Below, in pieces: positions 21,658 to 34,129 of a stretch of DNA of 64,000 nucleotides. The translations under genes and the position numbers were made by a program. This DNA is from Lycocorax pyrrhopterus obiensis (taxonomy: Eukaryota; Chordata; Aves; Passeriformes; Paradisaeidae), in assembly GCA_014706295.1 (NCBI GenBank), contig JACSVZ010000005.1, positions 19,012,172-19,076,171 of the forward strand, given 5' to 3'. Below the pieces are notes generated by a model. It had not been told where the DNA came from. It saw only the letters and a program-made list of their open reading frames with translations, and did no database searches. Numbering within the stretch: the stretch's first letter is position 1; the number at the start of each line of letters is the position of its first letter.

Positions 21658-22358
21658 TAGAGTGCCGGCTTTTCCGCATGAGCAGCTATGCAGGGCTGCA
21701 GGTACTGAATAGTGAACAGAAGGAAACTCTTCCTCCTGTTGTCCCTCTGCTCTGCTCTCACTGCTTGCTTTAACCCAGACGAGCTGCATAAACTTTTGGT
21801 CTTTGGCAGACTAGGCCCTGCCTGTGGGAGCAGAAACCCCCAGCCAACTGTTTGTCTACAAACTTCTAATGAGCAAGTCGTTTCTGAGCAACCTGAAGGA
21901 CTGAGGTCAGGAAGAGAGGATCTGAAGGACTGGGAACATGAAATTCTTTAGCCTGTAAAAAAATCCTGGATTTACAGGCTGGGTGCAATGCTGGCAGTTA
22001 GTAACACTGGCAAGGGGTACTTTACAATGTGTGTTCCTGTTAAGACATCCCAGGCTGCAAGGAACCAGGACTGTGCTGGAAATGGAGATTGTCTGGCTTT
22101 TGCAGCTCAGCAAATACTGGTTGTACATCCTGCCTGTCCCTGAGTCTTTCTTTTTTTGTACAGCATGGTAGAGGGACCACAGAGGGGAGGTTAATGTCCC
22201 AGGAATGTTGTTTTTGCTATCAGACTGTAGCTCAGTGCTCAGGAGAGAGAGGGAATGAGTCTCTGAACTGTCACATACTGGTTTTCTCCTGGAAAACCAG
22301 AACTGATCTTGAAGGAAATGCTGGCATTTAATTTTTAGATCATGGGGGCCAGAGGCAT

Positions 22359-22364
22359 AATAAA
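22359..22364 (+). terminator. Candidate polyadenylation signal of gene B
   Basis: AATAAA lies about 700 bases after the gene B stop codon. It is the first good hexamer in the plausible 3'UTR. Confidence 0.45.
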
Positions 22365-24595
22365 ATAGAGAGAAATTTGAGGCATTTGGATAATGATAAA
22401 GTAACCTCTCTGAATACAACAGGCTGACACCAATTTACTCTGTGGGACATAAGTCAATCTGTATGATTACTTAATGCTGACCTATCGTGCAACATGGATG
22501 CTGTTCCTGCCTTCAGCTGCAGTGCATTCCCTACAGTATGCTGTCACTCAGCAGCCTGATTTGCCTAGTCATTGTTCATCATTTGTATCTTGCCTGTACT
22601 GGAGTGCTGCAGTCAGCTATGTCCTCCCTATCTGTCCTTCCAGCCAGCATCTCTTTGTCCTTCAGGTTTGGCAGGGAGAAGGAATGCCTCCTGGCTTTAG
22701 CAAACCAAATTTGTAAGAAGAGTTACTGGCTTTTATTAAATCAGTGGGTGCAGCAAGGAAAGCATGGGGAAGCAGGTGAGCTCAAATCACACACACCCTC
22801 CTGCTTGGCCCTGACTTCACCCGCAAGGCTCGTCTCTGCTGCCATGGATCATCCCTTCTCAGGTCAACAGCCTAACAGCAGGGTCACATTGCTGTTTGTG
22901 GTCTGAGCACTGTGTAGAGCCACACTTTTACCTTTACTGCTCTGAATTTCAATGATGATGCTTCTGCAGGACATGAGGTGGGCAAGATCAGAGAAAAAAA
23001 TCTCCTGCATATATTGTGAGGGCTTCACAAACACAGTGACAGCCATGCAGGGAGGGCTGTGCTGGGTGTCAAGCTGTGCTCCAGGGAGGCAGACAGGGTC
23101 CAGTCTGTCCCTGTGGGACCGATGGCAGCCAGCCCTGAAGACTCCATGCTGCAGAAGCTGCTGGCATCAGCAGTTCCAGGGTGGTGCGGAACAAAGGAGT
23201 TGAGGGGAATGGGGAGCTGCAGCCACACTCACGCAGGGCAGTAGCATGTGGTGCAAGGTCAACACCGTGTGGGAAGGGAACTGAAAATTTCTCAGCTTCC
23301 CCATCCTTACCTCAGCAGATCTAGGCCCAAAACACGTGACATGGCACTCCCCTTCCCCCCCCCAAATGTCATCCTCATTAATTTTCAATTAGCTTGGTGT
23401 TTTGTGCAAGATTTCCTGCTGTTACAAGCTCTGAGCTCCAGGTTCACTCATTGACTATGTAACACCATGATTTTTCAATCTTGTGATTCCTCCTAGCACT
23501 GATCTGCTCTGAGGAGGTCTGGACACCTTCCTCAGAAGACATGAAGCCTGAGAGAAGCTACAGAGGAAGAAGGCAGCAGGAGTTAAGAAAGGGGGAGCAG
23601 ATGCTCCAGATGGACCAGCCCCCATGAACTCTGTGTGGTCACTGCCTCTAGTTAGGGCAGTAAAAGGACTTTGGTCATAAGTAGCCGAACAGTGGAAACA
23701 TAAGAAGCCTCTCTCCAGTGCCGAGGTGTTTTTCCCTGTGCAGCAAGTATGTGATTATTTCTTTATTTTACTTTTGGCATGTTTTCCATGTTTGTAGTAA
23801 AACCTGTTGGCAACAACATTTTTCTTCTGAAAGTCACAGAGGGTTTTGCTGTGTTGTATCACCATCAAACCAGAAAACTTCTCCTTTCCTTGCACTGGTC
23901 ACTCAGCCAGTGCTCATCTGCTGAGCCCCAGCTCTGCTCCAGAACGGAAGGAAAAGCTCAGCTTCTACCCTGAAAGGACACTGCCTCCCAAAAACACTCT
24001 GTCTCAAGTGACCAGTTCCGTGTCATGAGACTCGCAGTTCCCCTTGCAGTGCCTGTCCCATGGAGGGGACTTGTTGGCTTTTACAGCTGCTGGGTTAGTA
24101 CCATACTTCAAGGAGCAGGGAGGTGGGAGATGAAGTCCCAGAGAAATTTGTCCCACTGTAATTTGGTGCTTGTTCTTTTGTAAGAGAGGAAGGGGTTTAC
24201 TTTCTTCCCCTTCACCCCAGTCATCTGGAGGGAACTGGGGACTGAAGGGGAGAGTTATCTAAAAAGCAGAGGGCAAACTACTGAAAGCAAAAATTGGAAA
24301 TGCATGAGAAAACAAGAATGAAGGGCATAAACTAACACTTGGCCAACTGTGGTGCAAAGGAGGTTGGGTCTGTTGAAACCTCGAGGTTTGAGTGACAGCA
24401 GGGCTTGGGGTTGACATGACTGTCTGCTTCATGGAGGATCCACTGTGGACAAAGCAAAGCCTGAAATCATAGACCTGGCTCTCTTTTGAAGCTAACCTCA
24501 GTCATAAAGATCAGGGTGATGTCTGTGAGTGATGAGGAGGTGCTTGAGAGAGACTATGGGAGTGTGAGTCATAAGGAGTAGGGCCATTTCTGGAC

Positions 24596-24624
24596 CACTT
24601 CTGGACCATGTTTGTCCAGAAGTG
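24596..24624. repeat. Perfect 11-bp inverted repeat, 7-base loop
   Basis: CACTTCTGGAC and GTCCAGAAGTG flank CATGTTT. The left arm is itself preceded by a near copy (ATTTCTGGACC), so a small tandem repeat has helped create the hairpin. Confidence 0.85.
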
Positions 24625-25683
24625 CACAAGCTATTCACAGAAAAAAGCAGAACACAATTTGCTTAGGCAATGATATACATTCACAGGTCCCAGCTTTGTA
24701 CAAACTCCAACTTCTTCAAAATATTTACTGAGAAATAGTTGCAACAAAAAGCCCAAAAGCTTAGTATTCAAGTTTATTAATATTCTCAAATATTGCAAAA
24801 TTTGCTGGTGGTACTGTCCTAAAAGTCAGTAGGGTCTTTGGATTTTTTTATTTCTGAGTTTTCCGTGTCGAATGCTTTCAGAGAGTTTGATTTGTCGAAC
24901 TGGGCTGGATGCTGCCCCTGTTGTTCTCCTACCCTGACATATCTGAAATGCTATAAGTCAGTTACTGAAAACACTTAGCAATCATTACATTTTCAAGTGG
25001 GACGATTTAGAGGGAATTATTTTTAATTAAATAGTAGAATAGGCAACCTTGCTGCAAGTGCTGATTAGGAATAACCATCCAAAGACAAGAAGTCTTCTCC
25101 AAACAGCAAGGCTCCCAGGAGGGGTAATGGACTACTCCATGGCCTAATTTAAAACAGATTGAGCAAGCATGCATTTTTCACAGGCTAATGGGCCAGAGGG
25201 AAGGTAATCAGCAGCCTCATTAGTTTGTACTCCATATAAAAAAGATTCCTATATGTGCAAAGGAAAGATTCTTAATATGGATAATGCTGCCTTTACCCAC
25301 GATGTTGTGATTATAGTTGCTGGGATCCCTGTTAACTGAGCTTAATTAACAGCTGGCTAGTTAATGCTCTGTAAGAGAACAGCATTGTATTTGAATGCAA
25401 AGAACAAGGACCCGGAGCACAATTCCCTATCTTCACAGTGCAGAGGAGTTGCACCAGTGCTCAGATTTACTGTTGGGAGGGATACCCCGACAGACACTTC
25501 CAAAACTGGGGTGGAAAGGAAACCTGGCAGCACAGGATCAGTCAGGTGTTCTGGAACAATGGCTGTTCAATACCTCGGTGGGTTTCTGGAGAGGTGCCAA
25601 GCCTGGAAAGGAAGACTCTTGCCAGAGCAGGAGGAAAGGGCTGGACCCTCGGCATGGCGTTGCTCAGCAGTGCCTCACTTGGG

Positions 25684-25739
25684 GTATTTGACAAACTGAC
25701 ACTCTGCACACTGAGTGTCGGACTCAGCTTGTCAAATAC
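25684..25739. repeat. Long imperfect hairpin (16-bp arms, one mismatch)
   Basis: GTATTTGACAAACTGA at 25684-25699 pairs with TCAGCTTGTCAAATAC at 25724-25739, with a single A/C mismatch. Inside, CACTC (25700-25704) pairs with GAGTG (25713-25717). Both strands would fold similarly. Confidence 0.85.
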
Positions 25740-28700
25740 ACGCAGTGCCACACCGCAGCTCCCGGCGGTCACAGTGTCCTCGCTGGATGCCAGCCTGGGC
25801 ACACAGAGGGAAAAGAAGCACAGCAGCTGTTGTTAACTGCAGTTAACAAAAAGCATCATTAACCCTCCCATATTTCCCCCTCCTACACGCTTTTCTGGGT
25901 GAGAGAGAACCACACTGGCAGACACTGGTGTTTCCTCTGCTGAGGAAAATATCCACTATATTAATTCAAAAGTCAGAAAAAGAAGTACAACTCTGCCTCT
26001 GGGCATGCACATAGGGGTTCACCATTGACTCTGTTGGAGGCTCCTCCATTTGGCAGAATACTGTCAAGATTACGATGCTGGAAGAAAACCAAGCTCCACA
26101 TAGGGAAATAATGAACTTCTTCAGAAGTGAAGTGAAACTTTCTCTTCCGTTGACAAACTAAACCCCTTCTGCTTCATTTCTAGCAGACAGAAAAAGTCTT
26201 TCCTGCAATAAGTGGAGCTTTCTATATGCTGGCATAATCCGGCCTTTAAGGGTGAACATCGTATTCCCACACACACACACTTCTTGCACAAAGACAAAAG
26301 ATACTGTTACTCCCTTGATCTTTTAACAGGAGTGTGCAGGAAATGCAGAAATGCACCTAAAGAAAACTAAATAACAAAACATACACAAGAGAAGATGTTG
26401 CACAGTATTACTCTGTTCTGTGTCCTTCTCAGATGCTGACTGTTTAGCAATTCAGTTTAAAAACAGATTTGAAATTCTGATACTGTACAACTCTCCCGGA
26501 AAAATCCATACTGGCTCTTAATTTACACACCCATTGTGCACAACACTATTTATGTTATTCATACTCTTTGTGGACATGTCCAGATACGGCTGAGTTTTTA
26601 GCATGGTGTTCTAGCTTCCTTACCAGTCCACAAATTTTAATTTCACATGACCAGCATCACCCGTTTATGAGAAAGTAGTCAGGCTATTTTTAGTATCAAA
26701 ATAAAATCTAAAATGTTTTAAATTATATTTTTGAAGGTAGACCATTAAAGACACTACAGTAGAATTAAATGAAGTATAGTAACAGTATCATACATGGGCA
26801 GTTCATCAACCATTTGTATCTCTAACTTCTGTGACTCTGTTTTACACAGATGATCATAGGATCCCATCTAATATCACACACAGAAACATACCTGGAAAGG
26901 GAGAGGTGAAAGCACAAAATAAAAAACAGTAATGGCAAATACATGTTCTCTGAACACAGAAGAGAGTGGAGTAAGACTTAAGAGCAAAATAACAGCTACA
27001 GCTGTAAAGGTAAAATCAGTTTCTAGACTGAGTCACTACCCAGACTTTGCAATTCTGGCATTCCCCTGTCTCCACCTTCGCCTTGGTTGCGATGTAGATA
27101 GTGACCAGTTCCGTGTTCTGGCTCCTCATTCCAAATGCAGTTCAGCCATGGTGGATAGAACTATGTGGCAATGCATAAAAGCAGCATGTGTATGTCATGA
27201 ACATAAGAAAACAGTGTTAATAAGCTGATTTAAGATCAGCCTACTGGAGTACACGTGAACCTGCGATCCCCAAAAGGACTCTAAGCCATACCAAAATGTG
27301 GGGAAGCTACTAGAAAAAGACTGAGCAGGCTCTTCCACAGGTATCAGTGACCAGATTGCTTTCAGCTTCAGTGCTGATGTCCAACAGGGGCAGATCTGGC
27401 CTTGGAGGAGGAAGAAGAAAACAAGGCAGCACTGCTTCTGCAATTGCAGCTTAAAATAATCCCCCCCCACCCCCGTTGTGGCTTTCTGAGGGGAAAAACA
27501 GACACTTAAAATGTTGCTGTGAGGGATAGATAAGGGGTGGGGACACAATGGAGATAATTTTATCAGCAGATGGGAATGGAACTTGCAACTCTACCCGTAG
27601 AGATCATATCTGATGTGAATGGATTTGTCATTGTCAGAGTTTCTGGTTTCAAGCTAAAGTGGGTGTTTCCAAGTAAAAGCTTGGTGTTATAAAACTTGAG
27701 CAATCTACTGCATACTCTGAAGGCATAACAGAAAGAATTTTTCTTCCTGCATTCTTGAGTCAGTCCCTTACCAAAGTCACAAAAAGTCCCCTCCGGGCTG
27801 CACATCATCACTCAGGTATTTTTACAGGGCTGTCAGACTGTTCTGCAACTGATAATGAAAATAAATTAAAAGTAAAATTATTGGATAAATTCGACTCTAA
27901 ACCTAATAACAGCATGTATCGAAGTGTGGCTGTGTGGTTTTCACGTGCTGAGTAGCAGAGCGCTAGGATGCAGGCTGCATTTCAAGGCATGTATTTATCA
28001 TGCATGATTTTAACTGGAATCAAGGTCATCTCTCTTTTCCACTTGGTGAAACACAAATCACAGCCTGAATTGAAAGTGAGTCCCCACAGATCTGCGGCAA
28101 CAGGGTCCACTGAACCCCTGGCCAGCTGAAACCTTGGGTTGTGCTTCTCCTAGGAGCTGGAACACAAGCTCTGTTGAGCTTTGTCACAACAGAGTAAAAC
28201 AAGGCTTTGCTCATTGTAGGTTTCCACCAGATGCTGTCCTGCTCTGTATAGGACCTTCCTATGCCCCCAGCCCTGCAGTGGACACTGCAGGGAGCTTTGC
28301 CAGACAAATGCTGGCTCATTCCAAAGCCCCCAGGAAGGGCCTGAGAAGCCCCCCATTACCTGGAGGTCACCAGCCTCACATGCTCCCACAGCCCCTGCAG
28401 TCACCTGAGCCCCACAGGCCCCATCCCTGCACACTGGACTCTGTCCCCATGGCTACTCATGCCCCAGACACCCAAAGAGGAGAAGAGGGGTTTGTGGTAA
28501 ACTTTCATCTGCTGTACTGCAACCATCGGGACAGTGAGAAATGGAGATGAAGAGCACACTTTCACAGGGCTGGGACAGGGTCTCTCCCTGGTTACACCCT
28601 CCTCCATCTCACACCCTCCTTTGTTCGTTGTGTGCTGCCTCATCTATGACTAATTTAGATCAAAATCTCCCACTGCCAGCAGCTCACAGGCAGCATGTGT

Positions 28701-28922
28701 GTGTGCGAGAGCTGAAGGAGCACACACACGTGCACCCTGGTGCCGAGTAGGGCTACCTATCACTGCTAATCGTAATTCATCCTCATCAAGGAGCCGCGGT
28801 CCAGAGCACAGTGCTCCCTGGCTGGGACCAGTGGCATTCCATCCCTGAGCCTGCCCTCCCCAAGCACACGCGGCCAAACGCTACCTCATCCCGGAAAGGA
28901 GGCACCAAAAAGCCCCTCTGGC

Positions 28923-29546
28923 TTAGGCAGACACAGCCCCATCACCAAAGGGAGGCAGCCCAAACCCGAGCAAGATGAAGACCCCCGAAGCTCGAGGTGT
29001 AGCACAGCGTGGGAGAACCACTTTCTTCATTGCCAGGAACATGGACACCCCGCGGGTTTTGGTGTCCCAACACTCGTGGTCCTTTGGGATCTCCCGAGGG
29101 AGAAACAGTAGATGAACCCCAAAGGACAGATCCTCCCCTGTCCCCAGCCACCCCTTCCGCGGGCAGGACGGGGACCTGGCACCTACCATAGCTGGGCCAT
29201 CCTGGCCCGCGGCAGGCAGGGCCAGCAGCGCGGGGCCGCAGCGGGGGTCGTGCAGGAGCGCGGTGGGGGAACAGCCCGGGCACACAGCTCGGTTTTGAAG
29301 GGGCTGCTCCTCCTTCAAGAGGAAGCTGCGAATGGGGAAGATAAGGCTGAGGTTAGATAACAGGAAATGTCTGGATGTGAGTGACAACACATCCAGGTTG
29401 TGAAAGCAGCTCTCCCCATCCTGCCGCGGGGCATGAGGCTCACGAACGGTGAGGGCGAGTACCTCGGCCTCTGCCCAGTGCAGCCACGACGCCTCAGTGG
29501 GCTGGGCACATGGGGCCTGCGGCCGACCCAGCCACAGGCAGCACAC
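28923..29546 (-). other. Unassigned 207-codon open frame with possible exon
   Basis: I do not recognise this frame. It is GC-rich and open for 624 bases. Within it, 29187-29325 has exon-like edges on the minus strand: a branch-point-like TCTAACC, a pyrimidine-rich tract ending CGCAG, and a donor ATG|GTAGGT. Its product would contain LLHDPRCGPALLALPAAGQD. A further stretch reads ECWDTKTRGVSMFLAMKKVV. Open frames of this size can occur by chance in GC-rich DNA, so this is a lead only. Confidence 0.2.
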
Positions 29547-31634
29547 GGAAGGGCGCCAAGGAAGCTGTGAGCAGCCACGCCAACAGTCCCAAGTCCAGCC
29601 ACCTCAGGCCATCCATCTCAGAGTGGTCAGGCTCTGCTGCCCTGGCTGGTGAGGAGCCATGCAGAGGGCTGTGAAGGCACAAACAGCTAGAAGGACTCTG
29701 GTTCAAGACACAGGCTCATGCCTGTACTGTGCACAGAGGGGTGGATCTCTTACCCTGAGAGGAGTCTGAGTGAGGTGCAGGGAAGCAGGGTTCTGTTCTC
29801 AGGGGTGGGCTGACGCTTCAGCCATCGCAGGAGGTTTTGCTCCAAAAGCTCCCCCGCAAGGCTCACCTCGCTTTTGAATTCACGGCCGTGCCTCAGTTCC
29901 TCTGTTCCCTCACACTCTCGTGTGCAGACAGGTTTTGCTTTCCCAGTTGCAGCACCCGACCAAGGAGCTGGCCCTGCTTCTGTGCTCCTGCCGGTCCCTC
30001 TACACACCCTCTGGTGTCCGCTGAGGTCCCCATCCCTATCTCTGGAGCATCCACAGTGCCTGCACAGAAAAGTAAACACCAGTGTTTAGTTTAGAGGTGT
30101 AACCAAAGCAAGTCCCACAGTTTCTCTTCTCCCGTGCCCTCCCAGTACAGCCCTCAGTATGTGGCACTCTCATGCAGCACCCAGCATCAGTGCTGTTTTC
30201 AGCCAGCCTGGCCGGGACCCAAACCAGCCAGCACAGCTGTGGGAACAGAGACCAGCAAGCTGCATTTGCCCAGCAGCACAGATGGCCATGCAAGAGCAAA
30301 ACAAAGTCAAGCAAATCCAGGAATTTTAGAGACATTCCTCATCTCTCTAGGCCAGTATGCTACACTGTATATTTTGTAAGACTAGAATTTATTAAAAATA
30401 TATTGCTCTGTGTCTGCACTATCCCAAGCATGTTTGCCATCAGCTAGCCCTGACGGTGTGATGGACACATCCCTCTTGTAGGACTGGTTTTCCCACTCCC
30501 AGCATTCAGCTGCTGCCCTTCCTTTCCAGTTTTGCCTCCCCACTGCTGTCTGGCTCTGCAACCAAACCCCACAGACACCCTCCAGTGCTGGTGGCTGGGG
30601 CCTGGCCTAATCCAGCAGCTTTCAGTTATGTTATCAGCATGCCAGGACTGCAACCACAGACTTTATGTTTCTGCAGCCCTGATCAAACCCCTAATCTGGA
30701 AAGCACTTACTTATGCCTTCAAGTAACTGAGCCCCCTGGAAGCACCCACAAAGTACTCCTGAGGCTGTGTGCAGACATAGTAAGACCAGCTGTCCTGCTA
30801 ACAGTCAAACCCATCTCCTGTGCCCAAGGAAGAGTTAGATAATTAGGAATACAGTTACTGTCCAGTTCCTCTTTCATTTGGCTGCATTTTAAAATATACA
30901 GTAAAAGAGGAATGGACAGGTCTGGGTGGTTTTGTTCTGTTTTTACTTTAGTTTTAACTGGGGGAAAGAAGTATGTCTGTTCATGTAGTCTATGTAATTT
31001 TTTATGCAAGCCAGCATGAGCTTCTGTCCATGAAGGCTTTCTAGCCAACATGCAATCAGAAAGCTGAGACTCATGAGCTGGGGCAGTGGGAGATCAAGCA
31101 TCCTCCCCCAGCCAGGACACTCCGCTTTGCCTGCACCCGACCCAGTCCTGTGGGCCCATAGTAATGTCCAGGGTGAAAGGCTCTCAGAGAAGCTGATTTC
31201 CTCTATATTTTGCAGATATCACCACAGTGCCCAACTCTGTGCAACAGCCTTGAAATTGCACTCAGCATTTCCCAATGAAGTGAGTGTTTTCAGTGCACTT
31301 GCAGTGCACACAGCTCTGTAACTTGCTCTGGGAAGAAGAAGAAGGGAGGTAGAGAAGCTGTGGGGGTCACAGACTGCCATCAAATAATGTCTCAGAGGCT
31401 TCTGCATACTGCTCCCCAACTTTTCTTGGAAAACAACTTGAAAAAAACTGCATCCATTAGATTAGTGTGCAGCAAATTATCTCACACTGTAGTCTCAAAT
31501 TCTTGTACTTTTTACCTGCCATAAAGTAGGACATGAAGGATTAGCAGGTTTGTGCTGGACACAGAAAAACTGGGGCTCATTTAATACCAATGCTGCTGTG
31601 TGCAGATCAATCCACGCAGACATGAAATAAAAAA

Positions 31635-32108
31635 AGACATGGAAGTCTTGGAGCAAGTCCAGACCAGATCCACGAAGTTGATAAGAGGACTGGAGCACCT
31701 CCCCTATGAAGACAGGGAAAAGAATTGAGGCTGTTCAGCCTAGAGGAGGGTGCATGGAGACCTTATAGCAACTTTTCAGTGTCTGAAGGGCCTACAGGGA
31801 AGCTGGAGAGGGACTCTTCATCAGGAACTGCAGTGACAGAAAAAGGAGTAATGGGTGCAAATTGAAAGAGAGGAAATTTAGGCAGGATATTAGGAAGAAA
31901 TTATTTACTGTGAGGGTGGTGAGATACTGGAACAGATTGCTCAGAGAAGTTGTCAAAGCTCCAACCCTGTCAGAGGTCAAGGCCAGGCTGGATAAGGCCT
32001 TGAGCAACCTGGTCTAGTGGAAGGTGTGTCCGTGCTCCTGGCAGGGGGAGTTGGGAGTAGATGATCTTTAAGGTTCCTTCCAACCCTTAACTTTCTATGT
32101 TTCTATAA
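31635..32108 (+). repeat. CR1 LINE, 3' part (about 470 bases)
   Basis: It contains successive CR1 landmarks: agaggactggagcacctccc, gaggctgttcagcctagagg, gagatactggaacagattgc, caaggccaggctggataagg, caacctggtctagtggaagg and atctttaaggttccttccaa. It has no open frame. This is a 5'-truncated dead copy, as is typical. Confidence 0.95.
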
Positions 32109-32640
32109 TCCAAACTGATTTAGCCAAGGCCAGGTGATTGCAGAATCTGGCCCTTGGTCAGCATGCCTTCAGAGCACGCCAGGAGATTTTACGCTGGGAT
32201 GGCTCCTTGCACAAATATCTTCAAAGCCAATACAGTCCTTTTGATGAAGGAATTAAAGCTGTGTGTTACCAAGTCAGGCCCAATTCCAGTCATCAGTGAC
32301 TGTCTTCCATTTTAGTTTGCTCAGTCAATCCAGTTCTGCCATCCAGCAGCATCCAGAATTAAGTCCATCAGTTTTGAAGCCACCACATAAAGGGATGGAA
32401 AGACAAATTATTCATACATCAAATTCAAAAATACCAAACCACTCTTCCAAAGGTTCTCCTCCCAGGTGAAGAATACTGTTATTTCCTCCTGCATTGGCTA
32501 ACTGTTCAAATTGTTTTCCTTCATCCTTAGATCTTGGAGAGCTTTCAGACTAAATCTCAGAGAGCCAGTTGCTGCCAGACTTTCTCCTGAGCTTCACCTG
32601 CCTTGCCCTGCAGCGAGGTGTTAATGACCCAGGCTCCAAC

Positions 32641-32714
32641 AAAGCCAGCAGCGACCCCTCCAGCAGTCAGCTCTAACGAAGCCTGCAATGACCCTTCCAC
32701 CAGTCAGCTATAAC
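32641..32714. repeat. 37-base imperfect tandem repeat, two units
   Basis: The units 32641-32677 and 32678-32714 share a GCC(A/T)GCA start and (T)CAGCTcTAAC/TCAGCTATAAC ends. They differ at several positions. A trace of a third unit may precede them. Confidence 0.7.
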
Positions 32715-34071
32715 ACCACCCTTTTCAGTTTGTCGAGATATGGGTGAGCTTTGACACTTCTCAGCATTACAGGTGCTGCTTGGGAGAAGCTGTGGGGCCC
32801 AGTGTAAGCCCAGCATGAATGCACATGGGGGAAACAGTGAAAAGAAGGGTATTTATGTGAGCAGTGACCATGTGAGTGAGGAGAGGAGGAAAGGGGAGAC
32901 CATGAGCAGCCTTGAGCTGCCACTGCAGCACTTTCCTGTGCCTCTGGAAGTATTCACGGTGCTGGATTCTCCAGGGAGCAAGATGGGGTGAGTGTGTTCA
33001 CAGTTCCTTCCCTCCAAAAGATGGCTGATTACGACAGCTTAGCTCTAGGCACTAAAACAACCTGCAACGGTGCAGGAAAATATCACAACTATTCCTCAGA
33101 GGCCAAGCTGAGCTGTGCATGATGGAGGAACTCACTTGGGAGATCCTCCCAACACCTTGGTCTTTAAGCCTTACAGCTGGGAACTGGGCAGGGATCTCTT
33201 CAGCCAGCAAACTTAGAGACATTTCATCCTCACCACCAGCCTGCCTCTAGGCACAAGACTTCTCAGCTGCCAGGTCGTGTCAGCAGAACTCACTCAGCTG
33301 AACCCTGCCTCACTGGCCAACCTGAGCTTTGAGTCGTGTGAACATCTTGTTCCCATTTCCATTCTTCACCTTGTTCAGAAAAAGAAAAACAAATCAGCAT
33401 ACCACGTGGACCTCCAAGTTTTGCTGTCAGTGCCATCCTCCCTTGCTGCCCTCTTTTCAGGCAGGTGCACAGCAACAAGAGTCAGAGGCTGGGCTCCAGC
33501 AAACAGAGGATATTTCTGTTCATGGCTGATTATGTGTTTGGCACATTTATTTTAGACTTCTGGTTACGGGGAAAAAAAAAGAGAAAGTGGGGGGGGAGGG
33601 GGGGGAAAGGCAGACACCAACCAGGAGGTTCAAAGCTGTTTTTCTGATGGACAGTGAGAGATAAGAAAACCCCACTAACTGTCACAGCTACTGAGTGACC
33701 CAAAAGACATCCTGTACCTCATACACAATTAAGAATAGCATACAGGGAACAGTAGTAGTGTTGATACTTAGTCCTAAAGAAGCAGCAAAATAGCACCAGC
33801 CAGAGGTCAAGCAAGTTCAGGTAGCTTCGATTTATTCTTATTTAATTTTAATGAGTACACCTGGATTTTTATATGAGTGGAGGAAAACCAGACTTCCTTT
33901 TTTTCCCCCAAGTCACACCATGAACATACTTGTTCAGTTGAGACCATAGGTGTTCATAGGTGCTTGTCTAGAGATTTTGCGTCAAAATAAAGTTGTATTG
34001 CAGCCACCTATCTCCTTAATTCCAGCACATCATTGAAAAATAAAGCTATATTTTCCCATATTTGCTCCCTC

Positions 34072-34129
34072 AAAGGACTATCTTTTTTCTTGCAGTAATT
34101 AAAGGACTATCTTTTTTCTTGCAGTAATT
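34072..34129. repeat. 29-base perfect tandem duplication
   Basis: The unit aaaggactatcttttttctt, continuing gcagtaatt, occurs twice without a mismatch. It contains a splice-acceptor-like ttttttcttgcag, so two identical acceptors sit 29 bases apart. No exon is visible after them. Confidence 0.9.
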
